From: Rhodospirillaceae bacterium
GTDB lineage: Bacteria > Pseudomonadota > Alphaproteobacteria > Rhodospirillales > UBA2165
NCBI GenBank assembly: GCA_002687515.1
Contig: NZAK01000181.1
Span: 1-40,972, forward strand
Reading direction: 5' to 3'
DNA: 40,972 nt
Shown: one piece after another, positions 32,401 to 39,848 of the stretch
Numbering within the stretch: the stretch's first letter is position 1
Layout: each line of letters starts with the position of its first letter
Made by a program: the position numbers and the translations under genes
Notes under the pieces: model-generated
Told to the model about the DNA's origin: nothing
Database searches by the model: none
The model's input: the letters and a program-made list of their open reading frames with translations, nothing else

Positions 32401-35173
32401 CGAGATTGTGCTTCTCGATTAGAAAGGTGGCCACAGCCAGGTTCAACACTGCGGCCTCGGCCTCGCCGACGGCCACCGCTCGAAGAGCATTCAGTGGATC
32501 GTCAACCAGATGGCGGGATATTACCGGGTAATTCGTCTCGATGTGGCTGGTGACCGCGTACCCTTTCGTCAAAGCGACGACCTTGCCGTTCAGGTCATTT
32601 AATCCGGCAACAAAAGGATATTTGTCCCGTGTCACGATAACGATAGGAAACTCCATATGCGGATTTGAGAAATTCACGAATAATTTGCGCTCCGGAGAAT
32701 CAATGGCGGCCGGCAAGACGTCAATGGTACGTTTTTTTACGCCGTCTAAAACCTCCTCCCATAAAAGACCGGGAACCACTTCCATAGTGATTCCGAGCCT
32801 TTCGCTAATCAGCTTGACGTAATCCGATGCCATACCCGAGTACGTTCCGTTCTCATCGACGAATTCAAACGGCGGATATAAACGGTCGATACCGAGGCGG
32901 ACCTTCTTGTGATTGGAAAGCCATTCACGCTCGTTTTTAGTAAGTTTTAAAATCGGACGGCGCTTCGCCCCACCCCCAGTGCCACCCAACCATTTTTGCC
33001 GAAGTTTTCGCAACACCGTCTGATCCATGGACTTCACGCCTTTATCGAGGATAGACGCCAATATCGGCAATTCCTGACGGGCGGAGATATTGAGCAGTGC
33101 GAATTCGGGGCTGCCCAGTTTCACTTCGCCCGACAGCACCAAATCGGTCATGAAGTGTTTTTCCATAAGATAACTTAACACCGCCAATTCGCCGACCGCC
33201 GCGTCCGCTTTGCCGAATGTTACGGCCTTCAAGGCCTCCAAAGTGTTCTTGACCAAGTGCAGTTTTATCTGCGGGAAATTGCGTTTCAGGATTTCCTCGT
33301 AGAAAAATCCCTTGGGGACGGAAATGGTTTTGCCGAATAGTTGTTCCAAATTGTCGTAGGGCTGGTCCTTGCGGCTGGTAATGGTGTTGGGGTTGTCGAT
33401 ATAAGGCCGGGTATAATGCATATATTTGAGCCGGTCCGGTGTGCGGACGATGTTCAGCATGACGTCAAGCTCGCGTTTTTTCATCATGCCGAGGAATTCA
33501 CTCCAGGTCGGCCCGGAGATAAATTCAATCTTGACGCCAACCTTGGCGGCCAACAAATTCATGTAATCGATGGAAAACCCTTGCGGCTTGCCGTCCCGGT
33601 TGAAGTTAAAGGGCGGCCAATCCATCTCGTTATGCACGCGGATGACGGGGTTGGCGGCCAGCCAGGCGCGTTCCTCGGCGGTGAAAGCGAGCGGATTTTT
33701 CGCGAAATAGCGGTTCTCGGGCAGCTCGACCCAGCGGCCTTCGATTTCTGCCAGCTCTTCGGTCGAAATCTCGTCCAATCCTTTTTCAATAAGCGCCAGG
33801 AGTTCTGCTTCGCCTTTGCGTACGCCGAAAAACAATTCGTTTTTTAAGATCGGTGCTCCGGATCGTGTGATCCGGCCTCGCATGCCGAGCCGGCCGAGCA
33901 TGTCCTCGATCGGTCGGTCTTCGCTCAGGAAGGTGTCGAGCCGGCCATCCGCCAGGGCGCGGATCAACTCCTCATCGTCGGCGAGCGAGATGATTTTAGC
34001 CGTCGGATAATTTTTGCGAATATAACTCTCTTGGAACGATCCCGCGACGACTCCAATTCTGTTGCTGGATAATTTTTTCGGCGAAGATGCTCCGGTACGG
34101 TGAAAATAGCTGCTGGCGATTTCGTAAATGGGGCGTGAAAAATCTATCCAGCGCGACCGCTCTTCGCTCTGAAACAGACCGGAGTGGACATCGGCGTCAT
34201 CATTGCCCAAATTGTTGAGCGTATCGGCCCAACTACTCTGCCTGAATTCAATTTTACGACCGGTCTTTTTGGCCCACAGGCGCCAAATATCGACCAGCAT
34301 TCCGGCCGGCTGGCCGTTGGCGTCGATCAAGGTGAAAGGTGGGTAGTTCCGCGACATAGCGATGACCAGCGTTCCGGCTTTCCTGGGCTGAATCGGATTG
34401 AGCCAACGCCGGACAATCTGCGCCCGTTCCCGCGGCGTAATGCTGCCCATACCGGCGTTAACCTTTTCCAAGAGCTCTGTTTTACCTTTGGCAACCGCTG
34501 CGAATAGATGGTTGGCATCGAGAGGCGCCGAGGCATCGAACCGGAAGTTCGACACCAGATTGCGCTGGTTGAGGAAAAATAATCCGGTCTGTTCGACATC
34601 GGCAAATAGACGAACCTTATTGGCCAATATCGCATCATAGAGTTCGTCGATACCTTTGAAGGGCACCAGTTCGGCGCCGGGCACCTGCTTACTCAGAACG
34701 GACTCTTCCAGACTGCCTTTCAGTACGCCGATGCGGAAACCGGTAAGTTGCTGGATCGAACCGGACAATTGCATGCCGGCCGGCGAAAAAACGTAACTGT
34801 TGGTGCTGAGCAGCGCTTCGCCGTAGTCGAGGAATTTTTGCCGTTCTTCGGTGAGATTGAGACCGGCATGGATATCGGCGCGGCCATCCTGCATCATCTT
34901 GAGCGTATCGCTCCACGGCGCCGGCTTAAACTCGATCGGAATGCCGGTTTTTTCCGACCACAGTTTCCACAGATCGACAACCAGTCCAGCCGCCTTGCCG
35001 TCTTCGTCGACGAATTCGAATGGCCGGAAGTCCTGGCCGGTGGCAACAGTTATCTTGTCCTGCGCCCAGATCGCGGAAGCAGGCAGCAGAACCGCCAAGG
35101 CGACGAGTGCGCCCAGCATTCGGGCTCTAAATTTTGACGCTGTCGCTTTCATCGCGGCGCAGGCACCCTCCAT
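29447..35173 (-). CDS. Giant hybrid kinase: 4 solute-binding domains, two kinase cores
   Basis: The 1,908-residue protein, in order: signal peptide (to about 37); four tandem bacterial solute-binding (Venus flytrap, SBP_bac_3) domains at about 39-258, 267-485, 508-730 and 757-975; a transmembrane helix (991-1009); PAS (1030-1145); HisKA with H1176 (SHEVRTP) and HATPase (N1289 region, DSGVGI, GGTGLGLSI); receiver with D1469; Hpt with H1608 (HAHDLKSSAATIG); then a second HisKA-like helix pair with H1689 (KMSHDLRN) and a second ATPase domain (N1805, DQGPGIS near 1837). BvgS/EvgS kinases have two flytrap domains and one kinase core. An ATG 7 codons in (35152) would begin MKATASK and may be the real start. 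The ligands are unknown. Confidence 0.9.
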   Translation of the reverse strand: MEGACAAMKATASKFRARMLGALVALAVLLPASAIWAQDKITVATGQDFRPFEFVDEDGKAAGLVVDLWKLWSEKTGIPIEFKPAPWSDTLKMMQDGRADIHAGLNLTEERQKFLDYGEALLSTNSYVFSPAGMQLSGSIQQLTGFRIGVLKGSLEESVLSKQVPGAELVPFKGIDELYDAILANKVRLFADVEQTGLFFLNQRNLVSNFRFDASAPLDANHLFAAVAKGKTELLEKVNAGMGSITPRERAQIVRRWLNPIQPRKAGTLVIAMSRNYPPFTLIDANGQPAGMLVDIWRLWAKKTGRKIEFRQSSWADTLNNLGNDDADVHSGLFQSEERSRWIDFSRPIYEIASSYFHRTGASSPKKLSSNRIGVVAGSFQESYIRKNYPTAKIISLADDEELIRALADGRLDTFLSEDRPIEDMLGRLGMRGRITRSGAPILKNELFFGVRKGEAELLALIEKGLDEISTEELAEIEGRWVELPENRYFAKNPLAFTAEERAWLAANPVIRVHNEMDWPPFNFNRDGKPQGFSIDYMNLLAAKVGVKIEFISGPTWSEFLGMMKKRELDVMLNIVRTPDRLKYMHYTRPYIDNPNTITSRKDQPYDNLEQLFGKTISVPKGFFYEEILKRNFPQIKLHLVKNTLEALKAVTFGKADAAVGELAVLSYLMEKHFMTDLVLSGEVKLGSPEFALLNISARQELPILASILDKGVKSMDQTVLRKLRQKWLGGTGGGAKRRPILKLTKNEREWLSNHKKVRLGIDRLYPPFEFVDENGTYSGMASDYVKLISERLGITMEVVPGLLWEEVLDGVKKRTIDVLPAAIDSPERKLFVNFSNPHMEFPIVIVTRDKYPFVAGLNDLNGKVVALTKGYAVTSHIETNYPVISRHLVDDPLNALRAVAVGEAEAAVLNLAVATFLIEKHNLANLKVAAPADIDLPGLSFAVRKDWPLLVGIFNKTLASISPEEKSAIRAKWISVRYEHTVDRAELLRVALTVGGIALVIVLIIVAWNRRLGREIRNREAAQRELANKESLLRLALDQMSDGLYQLDEKLRFTLFNDRYKALLGVPDRLIQVGEPADGLLHYLAERGDYGEGEVGNLVQRRIAEFRNRDPVSVDVNTPGGHVEFRQTPTADGGVVVVASDITERKRAEEILRTAKEEAEASAQAKSDFIAEVSHEVRTPMNGVLGMARLMLESPLSTEQREFAQTIVYSGEALMTILNDLLDISKLEAGKLDLEAIPFAPRRLVEDAVNVMASRAKEKALNLRCQVAVDVPEALIGDANRLRQILFNLLSNAIKFTDEGDVTVELTGNVVAESVFHLGVSVTDSGVGIAPEVAEKLFAPYVQAAAGVAREYGGTGLGLSICRRLADLMGGAIDLESKLGAGSTFTLTAPFEITDQAPSEMTPESFVPTAAAMGAKLRVLLVEDNLVNRKVAVGMVSRMGHEVAAAEHGREALQCMQEDGPFDAILMDRHMPVMDGIEATKRIRAMDGDAASIPIIALTAAVTPREVETCLDAGMNSVVTKPVDPVELAAALAGIAPVMTPEDDLDGGAGEAPVLDRRVLDKLRAEFDADMVAELIDDFRRIAPEGASGFLAAAEADDQEAMMRHAHDLKSSAATIGLMRLSGLCREMELACAEGLYDEARDIADDLRGELERALQALAGDAGGGEADAEADVGTDSDRARFLAKMSHDLRNTMNTSLGYIMMLHEFANGGASPEEMEDFASELHESGVDLLDMTDDILTLFRIETERYKPSPEAIGAAQLVRSSAGAMEKTAAGRGVDIAIDCGDENASFEADGWAAKRMLANLLANAVLASPEGGTVAVSLDGGGGKLAISVADQGPGISAEEMARAESPYGRVWEADGRRGLPALRYSTAHRLAGLNGGSLNLGNGPDGGTVAVLEFPAQPSVI

Positions 35174-35364
35174 TCGCCAAAGCTTGTCCGGCGCATCATC
35201 GCCGGATTCAATCTTAGGGCGGCCATACTGCCCCAGACCGGCGCGCGAGGGAAGCAGCGGCGACGCCTCGGAAATATTTCAGAAACATCGGCATCAGCGA
35301 TTAAATCGGGTCCGCCACGGCAATTGGTTCGGATCTTGGGGTGAGTCTAATCCTGAAACCCCGG

Positions 35365-36312
35365 TCAGCCGGGATTTTTCTTGCCTGATCGATACCTCGA
35401 TGCATTGGCGCGCCAAGAATCGTTAATCAAACCGAACTCTTCGCCCATGGTCTCGACAAAAGCCCGCGCCGGCATCGATAGGGGCGATTGAATTCGGTGA
35501 ATAAGGAAAAAATCCGCCGAAATTTCAGGGGCGGTGATGGGGTTGAGACACAGGTCCGGGGCTTCGGCATCGGCAGCGACGGCGGTGTAGGGTAGGATCG
35601 TGGTCCAATCGGAATTGCGGATAAACTCGATCGAGCCGTGTACCGAATCCATTTCCAATAGGTTGGCGACGGGAAGTTCTTTGGACCTGATGCGGTGTTC
35701 CAGGTTTACGCGCAAGCTGTTTCCCGGCGACGGCGCGATCAATTTCAACGGCTCGGCGACGGCCAGATCGATCGGGCGCCAAGGGGTCAGCGCCATGGCC
35801 CGGCCCGATATCAGCACCATCGATTCCTTGGTCAGCCGCTCGGTGATCAGGCCCTCCTGACGGGGTGGCTCGATGACCACGGCGAAGTCCAACTCGCCGG
35901 TCCGGACCCAGGCCGTGAGACTGTCGCTATAGGCCTCTTTCAGGGTGATCTTGATCTCTGGATAATCGGCGGCAAAACGCGGAAACAAGGTGGGCGCGAG
36001 GCCGCGCATGGCCGAAGGAACGAGCCCGAACTTGATCGATCCCGAGATCTCGCCGCGCATTTCCCTCAAATCCTGCCGGGCCACCTGAATTTGACGCAAG
36101 ATGGCGAGCGCGTGTTGGTAGAAACGCCGTCCGGCCGCTGTCGGGGTGACGCCGCCGACCGAGCGCTCGAACAAGCTATCGCCGAGGGTGGCTTCAAGCT
36201 GCTTCATTTGGGCGCTCAAGCCGGGCTGCGTCGCATGCAGCCTTTCGGCCGCGCGACTGAAGCCGCCTTCCTCGAAAATGGCGACGAAACTTTGAATTTG
36301 CTTGAGGTTCAT
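35365..36312 (-). CDS. LysR-family transcriptional regulator
   Basis: The 315-residue protein has the N-terminal LysR winged helix (SRAAERLHATQPGLSAQMKQLE, about residues 19-40, recognition helix included) and the two-lobed co-inducer domain from about residue 90 (GSIKFGLVPSAMRGLAPTL). It is divergent from the M24-peptidase-like gene at 36537, the usual arrangement for a LysR protein and its target, and an ATAAT-N5-ATTAT dyad lies between them. It probably activates that gene and perhaps the acyl-CoA genes beyond in response to a catabolic intermediate. The inducer is unknown. Confidence 0.88.
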   Translation of the reverse strand: MNLKQIQSFVAIFEEGGFSRAAERLHATQPGLSAQMKQLEATLGDSLFERSVGGVTPTAAGRRFYQHALAILRQIQVARQDLREMRGEISGSIKFGLVPSAMRGLAPTLFPRFAADYPEIKITLKEAYSDSLTAWVRTGELDFAVVIEPPRQEGLITERLTKESMVLISGRAMALTPWRPIDLAVAEPLKLIAPSPGNSLRVNLEHRIRSKELPVANLLEMDSVHGSIEFIRNSDWTTILPYTAVAADAEAPDLCLNPITAPEISADFFLIHRIQSPLSMPARAFVETMGEEFGLINDSWRANASRYRSGKKNPG

Positions 36313-36369
36313 GGTTGTGCGTCCGATGCGCCAAGACGACCGCGGTCAATCTAAAATCCTTATGGGAAT

Positions 36370-36417
36370 TATAATGAAAAATTATTGTTTTTTCAAAATC
36401 AGATAGGAAATAATTAT
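36370..36417 (+). promoter_or_regulatory. LysR-type operator candidate and AT-rich promoter
   Basis: ATAAT-GAAAA-ATTAT (36371-36385) is a perfect dyad that contains the T-N11-A pattern of LysR sites (36372 and 36384). A TATAAT overlaps it at 36370-36375, and a second small palindrome, ATAATTAT, is at 36410-36417. They lie in the 224-base gap between the divergent LysR gene and the M24-like gene. Confidence 0.45.
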
Positions 36418-36536
36418 ATCAATTCCACGCCTGGGGGGGGCGGAAAATAGCCTCAGCAATTTAATTCACACCAATTCGTGGTCCCACCCGTGGGCGCATT
36501 TCAACCCTCTTGGAAATCGACCGAGGAGACAATCCA

Positions 36537-37814
36537 ATGACCGATGCATACGGAAAATCCTATCCCTTTCAAATGACCGATTGGATCGACGGCATCAACA
36601 TGGATCGGCTGCGCGCGCAGCGGCTCGAAAAGGCCAAGGCCGAGCTATTCGAAAAGCGCGATTTCGGCGCCTTCCTGTCGCTCAACGAATGGAACACCCG
36701 CTACATCACCAGCACCTATACGCCACAATGGACGACGCCAAGCTCGGGGCTCCGCTATTCGCTGCTGCTCAAGGGCGACAATCAGCCGATTATTTTCGAA
36801 CAGGGCGACATCGGTTATCACACCATGCGCAATTCGCCGTGGCTGGGCGAGGACAATGTGCGCTGGGCAATCACCGGCATGGGCTGGATCGCCCGCTGCA
36901 TGGGAGATTCGGCCCATCAGGCGGCGATCGTCCGCTTCATCGATCAGATTTGCGACGAATTGAAGCGGGCCGGCGTCGACAAGGAGGTCCTGGCGGTCGA
37001 TTTTTCCGATCCGATGATCGATGCCGCCTTCGAGGCCAAGGGCGTTAAAACCAGCGGCGAAGGCTATATGGCGCTCCTTGAGGCGCGCAAATATAAACTT
37101 CCCGAAGAGGTCGAGTGCCTGCGCAATACCTGCACCATCGGCGATGCGATGTTCGATTCCATCGTGCAGACGGCGCGGCCAGGGATCAGCGAACACGAGG
37201 TTCTGGGCGAGATGTTCAAGGCCTGCTACAAGAACGGCGGCGAGGTCCATTCGGGCGTGTTCTGCACCTCGGGGCCCTATACATGGCCCAACCTGCGTCA
37301 TTGGACCGGGCGCCGCCTGGCTCCCCGGGACGTCATCTACGCCGATGTCTATAATACCTCGTGGAATGGCTATAAGACCTGCTATTACCGCACCTTCAGC
37401 GTCGGCGAGCCGGCCAAGGAGACGGTCGAGGCCTATAAACGGGCCTACGAATGGCTTTACGATTCGATCAGCATCATCAAGCCCGGCGTGACCTCCAAGG
37501 AAATCGCCGAAAAATGGCCCAAGGGACCGGATGTCTGGGCCGATATCGGCGTCGTCTCCGAAGATCAGACGGCCGGCAACAACTGGGCCCACGGCATCGG
37601 ACTGACCCTTTACGAGCCGCCCCTGGTCTGGCGCGGCTGTTCGGTCGACCATCCGATGGAGATCGAGGAAGGCATGACCTTCGCCATCGAAACCCAGGAA
37701 GGCGACGGCTTGGGCCAGGGCGTCAGACTGGAGGAAGTCATCCACGTCACCGCGACCGGCGTCGAAATACTGTCGCGCTGGCCGATCGAGGAAATAACGG
37801 TTATCGACATTTAA
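36537..37814 (+). CDS. M24 (pita-bread) peptidase-like protein with altered metal site
   Basis: The 425-residue protein has the creatinase-type N-terminal domain and the C-terminal pita-bread fold shared by Xaa-Pro aminopeptidases, creatinase and the DMSP lyase DddP. Candidate metal ligands are D270 (YADVYN), H352 (WAHGIG), E385 (FAIETQE) and E400 (RLEEVIH). Where the second aspartate normally sits (GYxxDxxRT) the sequence reads GYKTCYYRT, so C282 replaces it. This argues against standard dinuclear aminopeptidase activity. A hydrolase, lyase or single-metal enzyme of the family is likely. GAGGAGA precedes the ATG at 36537. It is divergent from a LysR gene and followed by zinc-ribbon and acyl-CoA genes. 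Confidence 0.83.
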   Translation: MTDAYGKSYPFQMTDWIDGINMDRLRAQRLEKAKAELFEKRDFGAFLSLNEWNTRYITSTYTPQWTTPSSGLRYSLLLKGDNQPIIFEQGDIGYHTMRNSPWLGEDNVRWAITGMGWIARCMGDSAHQAAIVRFIDQICDELKRAGVDKEVLAVDFSDPMIDAAFEAKGVKTSGEGYMALLEARKYKLPEEVECLRNTCTIGDAMFDSIVQTARPGISEHEVLGEMFKACYKNGGEVHSGVFCTSGPYTWPNLRHWTGRRLAPRDVIYADVYNTSWNGYKTCYYRTFSVGEPAKETVEAYKRAYEWLYDSISIIKPGVTSKEIAEKWPKGPDVWADIGVVSEDQTAGNNWAHGIGLTLYEPPLVWRGCSVDHPMEIEEGMTFAIETQEGDGLGQGVRLEEVIHVTATGVEILSRWPIEEITVIDI

Positions 37815-37823
37815 CCATCAACC

Positions 37824-37854
37824 GGCTCCCTCGGACTGAAACCCCGGGGGAGCC
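37824..37854 (+). other. Intercistronic stem-loop
   Basis: GGCTCCCTCGG (37824-37834) pairs with CCGGGGGAGCC (37844-37854), 11 pairs with one wobble around a 9-base loop. No U tract follows. It sits between the M24-like and FmdB-like genes and ends about 17 bases before the next ATG. It may be a leaky terminator or an mRNA stabiliser. Confidence 0.5.
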
Positions 37855-37871
37855 GCAACGAGGTAACGAAA

Positions 37872-38093
37872 ATGCCCTATTTCAACTATAGCTGCGACGA
37901 TTGCGGCGAGGCTTTCGAGGCCCTGACCCATAGTGACGGCGCCGATGTTGATTGCCCGGCCTGTTCGTCGGGTAAGGTGGCCAAGCAAGTCGGATCGCGC
38001 GTTGCCATCCGCACCAGCGCGAGCAACACCGGCAAGGTGATGGATCTAAGCTCGGGGAATTGTCCGGGCTGCGCCCACCACCATCATCACTGA
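37872..38093 (+). CDS. FmdB-family zinc-ribbon protein
   Basis: The 73-residue protein matches the FmdB putative regulatory family: MPYFNYSCDDCGEAFE with the first knuckle (C8, C11), then a second knuckle (CPAC near residues 28-31). Members are small zinc ribbons named after a formamidase-cluster gene, with no settled function. The C terminus is unusual, ending NCPGCAHHHHH, which adds a CxxC pair and a run of five histidines that could bind metal. It is encoded between the M24-like gene and the acyl-CoA synthetase. Confidence 0.8.
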   Translation: MPYFNYSCDDCGEAFEALTHSDGADVDCPACSSGKVAKQVGSRVAIRTSASNTGKVMDLSSGNCPGCAHHHHH

Positions 38094-38190
38094 CCGCTGA
38101 CGGCCGGCCCCATCGGTCCGGCGGCTTTGTTGTGCTACCCTGGCGCCGGGTTCGCCGGCTGGCGGCGGACGGAGGGGCGTGGGAAAAGCA

Positions 38191-39804
38191 ATGGACGAGC
38201 AAGATCTGGTCAAACGGCAGGCCAATTACCAGCCTTTGACGCCGCTCGATTTTCTCCGCCGGGCGGCGGATGTCTATCCGGAAAAAACCGCCGTCGTGCA
38301 TGGCCCGGCCCGCTGGACCTACCGCCAGTTCCAGAGCCGTTGCGTATCCCTGGCCAGCGCGCTCACGAAGCGCGGCATCGGAACCGGCGACGTGGTCGCG
38401 GTGATGGCGCCCAATATTCCCGCCCTCCTGGAAGCCCATTACGGGGTGCCGATGACCGGCGCCGTCCTCAACGCCATCAACATCCGGCTCGACGCCCCGA
38501 CCATCGCCGCCATCTTGGAACATGGCGGCGCCAAGCTGGTGCTGGCCGACGGCGAATTCGCCGGCGTCATCGGTGAAGCCCTGGCCAAGATGGACCAGCC
38601 GCCGCCGGTTATCCGTATTGACGACTTAGCCGCCGCCGGCGATCCGTTCGGCGATATGGAATATGAAGCCTTTCTCGCCACCGGCGATCCCGAATTTGAC
38701 TGGCGGCCGCCGGAAGACGAATGGCAGTCCCTGTCGCTCAACTATACCTCGGGCACCACCGGCGATCCCAAGGGTGTCGTCTATCACCACCGGGGCGCCT
38801 ATCTCAACGCCATCGGCAACACGCTGATGTTCGGATTGCGCCCCGATACGGTCTATCTTTGGACGCTGCCCATGTTTCATTGCAACGGCTGGTCCTATCC
38901 CTGGGCGGTGACCGTCCTGGCGGGCACCCATGTCTGCCTGCGCGAGGTTGAACCGGCCGCCATATTTGCCGCCATCGGCGAACATGGCGTGACCCATATG
39001 TGCGCCGCCCCGATTATCCTCAACATGCTGATCCACGCTCCCGAAGAGGTGAAGCAGCAATTCGCCCACCAGGTCGAGGTGGCCACCGGCGGTGCCTCGC
39101 CGCCGAGCCCGGTGATCACCGCCATGGGGCAGATGGGGTTTCGGGTGACCCATCTTTACGGCCTTACCGAATCCTTCGGACCCTCGACCACCTGCGCCTG
39201 GCAGGATGACTGGAATGAATTATCCGCCGAGGAGCAGGCCGCCATGCTGGCCCGTCAGGGGGTACGCAATCTGACCATGGCCTATCAGATGGTCGCCGAC
39301 CCCGATACCTTGGAACCGGTGCCCGCCGACGGCGCCGCCATGGGTGAATTGATGCTGCGCGGCAATACGGTGATGAAGGGGTATTTGAAAAACCCCCTTG
39401 CCACCGAAACCGCCTTCGCCGGGGACTGGTTCCATACCGGCGATCTCGGCGTCGTGCATGCCGACGGTTATGTCGAGATCAAGGACCGTTCGAAGGACAT
39501 CATCATTTCCGGCGGCGAGAACATCTCCAGTCTCGAGATCGAAGAGGCGCTCTACCGCCATCCCAAGGTGATGGAAGCCGCCGTGGTCGCCAAGCCGGAT
39601 GCCAAGTGGGGCGAAACGCCCTGCGCCTTCGTCACCTTGGCGCCGGCCGCCGGCGAGGTGAGCGCCGATGATATCATCGAATGGTGCCGCGGCCATCTGG
39701 CCCATTTCAAATGCCCAAGCGAGGTGATTTTCGGCCCGCTGCCGAAGACCTCGACCGGCAAGATCCAGAAATACGTGCTGCGCCAGCGGACGAAGGACAG
39801 CTGA
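38191..39804 (+). CDS. Acyl-CoA synthetase (AMP-forming)
   Basis: The 537-residue protein is an ANL-superfamily ligase: P-loop YTSGTTGDPKG (about 185-195), YGLTES, GDWFHTGDLG, DRSKDIIISGGENIS and the catalytic lysine region TSTGKIQK near the C terminus. It converts a carboxylic acid, ATP and CoA to acyl-CoA, AMP and PPi in the cytosol. It resembles medium-chain (AlkK-like) and methylmercaptopropionate (DmdB-like) ligases; the substrate cannot be fixed. The ATG at 38191 is preferred; the GTG at 38179 lies only one base from the GGAGGGG site. The acyl-CoA dehydrogenase 44 bases downstream is the expected next step. Confidence 0.9.
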   Translation: MDEQDLVKRQANYQPLTPLDFLRRAADVYPEKTAVVHGPARWTYRQFQSRCVSLASALTKRGIGTGDVVAVMAPNIPALLEAHYGVPMTGAVLNAINIRLDAPTIAAILEHGGAKLVLADGEFAGVIGEALAKMDQPPPVIRIDDLAAAGDPFGDMEYEAFLATGDPEFDWRPPEDEWQSLSLNYTSGTTGDPKGVVYHHRGAYLNAIGNTLMFGLRPDTVYLWTLPMFHCNGWSYPWAVTVLAGTHVCLREVEPAAIFAAIGEHGVTHMCAAPIILNMLIHAPEEVKQQFAHQVEVATGGASPPSPVITAMGQMGFRVTHLYGLTESFGPSTTCAWQDDWNELSAEEQAAMLARQGVRNLTMAYQMVADPDTLEPVPADGAAMGELMLRGNTVMKGYLKNPLATETAFAGDWFHTGDLGVVHADGYVEIKDRSKDIIISGGENISSLEIEEALYRHPKVMEAAVVAKPDAKWGETPCAFVTLAPAAGEVSADDIIEWCRGHLAHFKCPSEVIFGPLPKTSTGKIQKYVLRQRTKDS

Positions 39805-39848
39805 CCGCCGCACCCACCACTTGAATTTACCCACCAGGAGCGCCCGTC

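Noticed and set aside
35365-35395. CCCGG-TCAG-CCGGG followed by ATTTTTC as a terminator
   Set aside because: The T-rich run is on the plus strand, where no gene ends; on the LysR strand the hairpin has no U tract and its stem contains the stop codon region.
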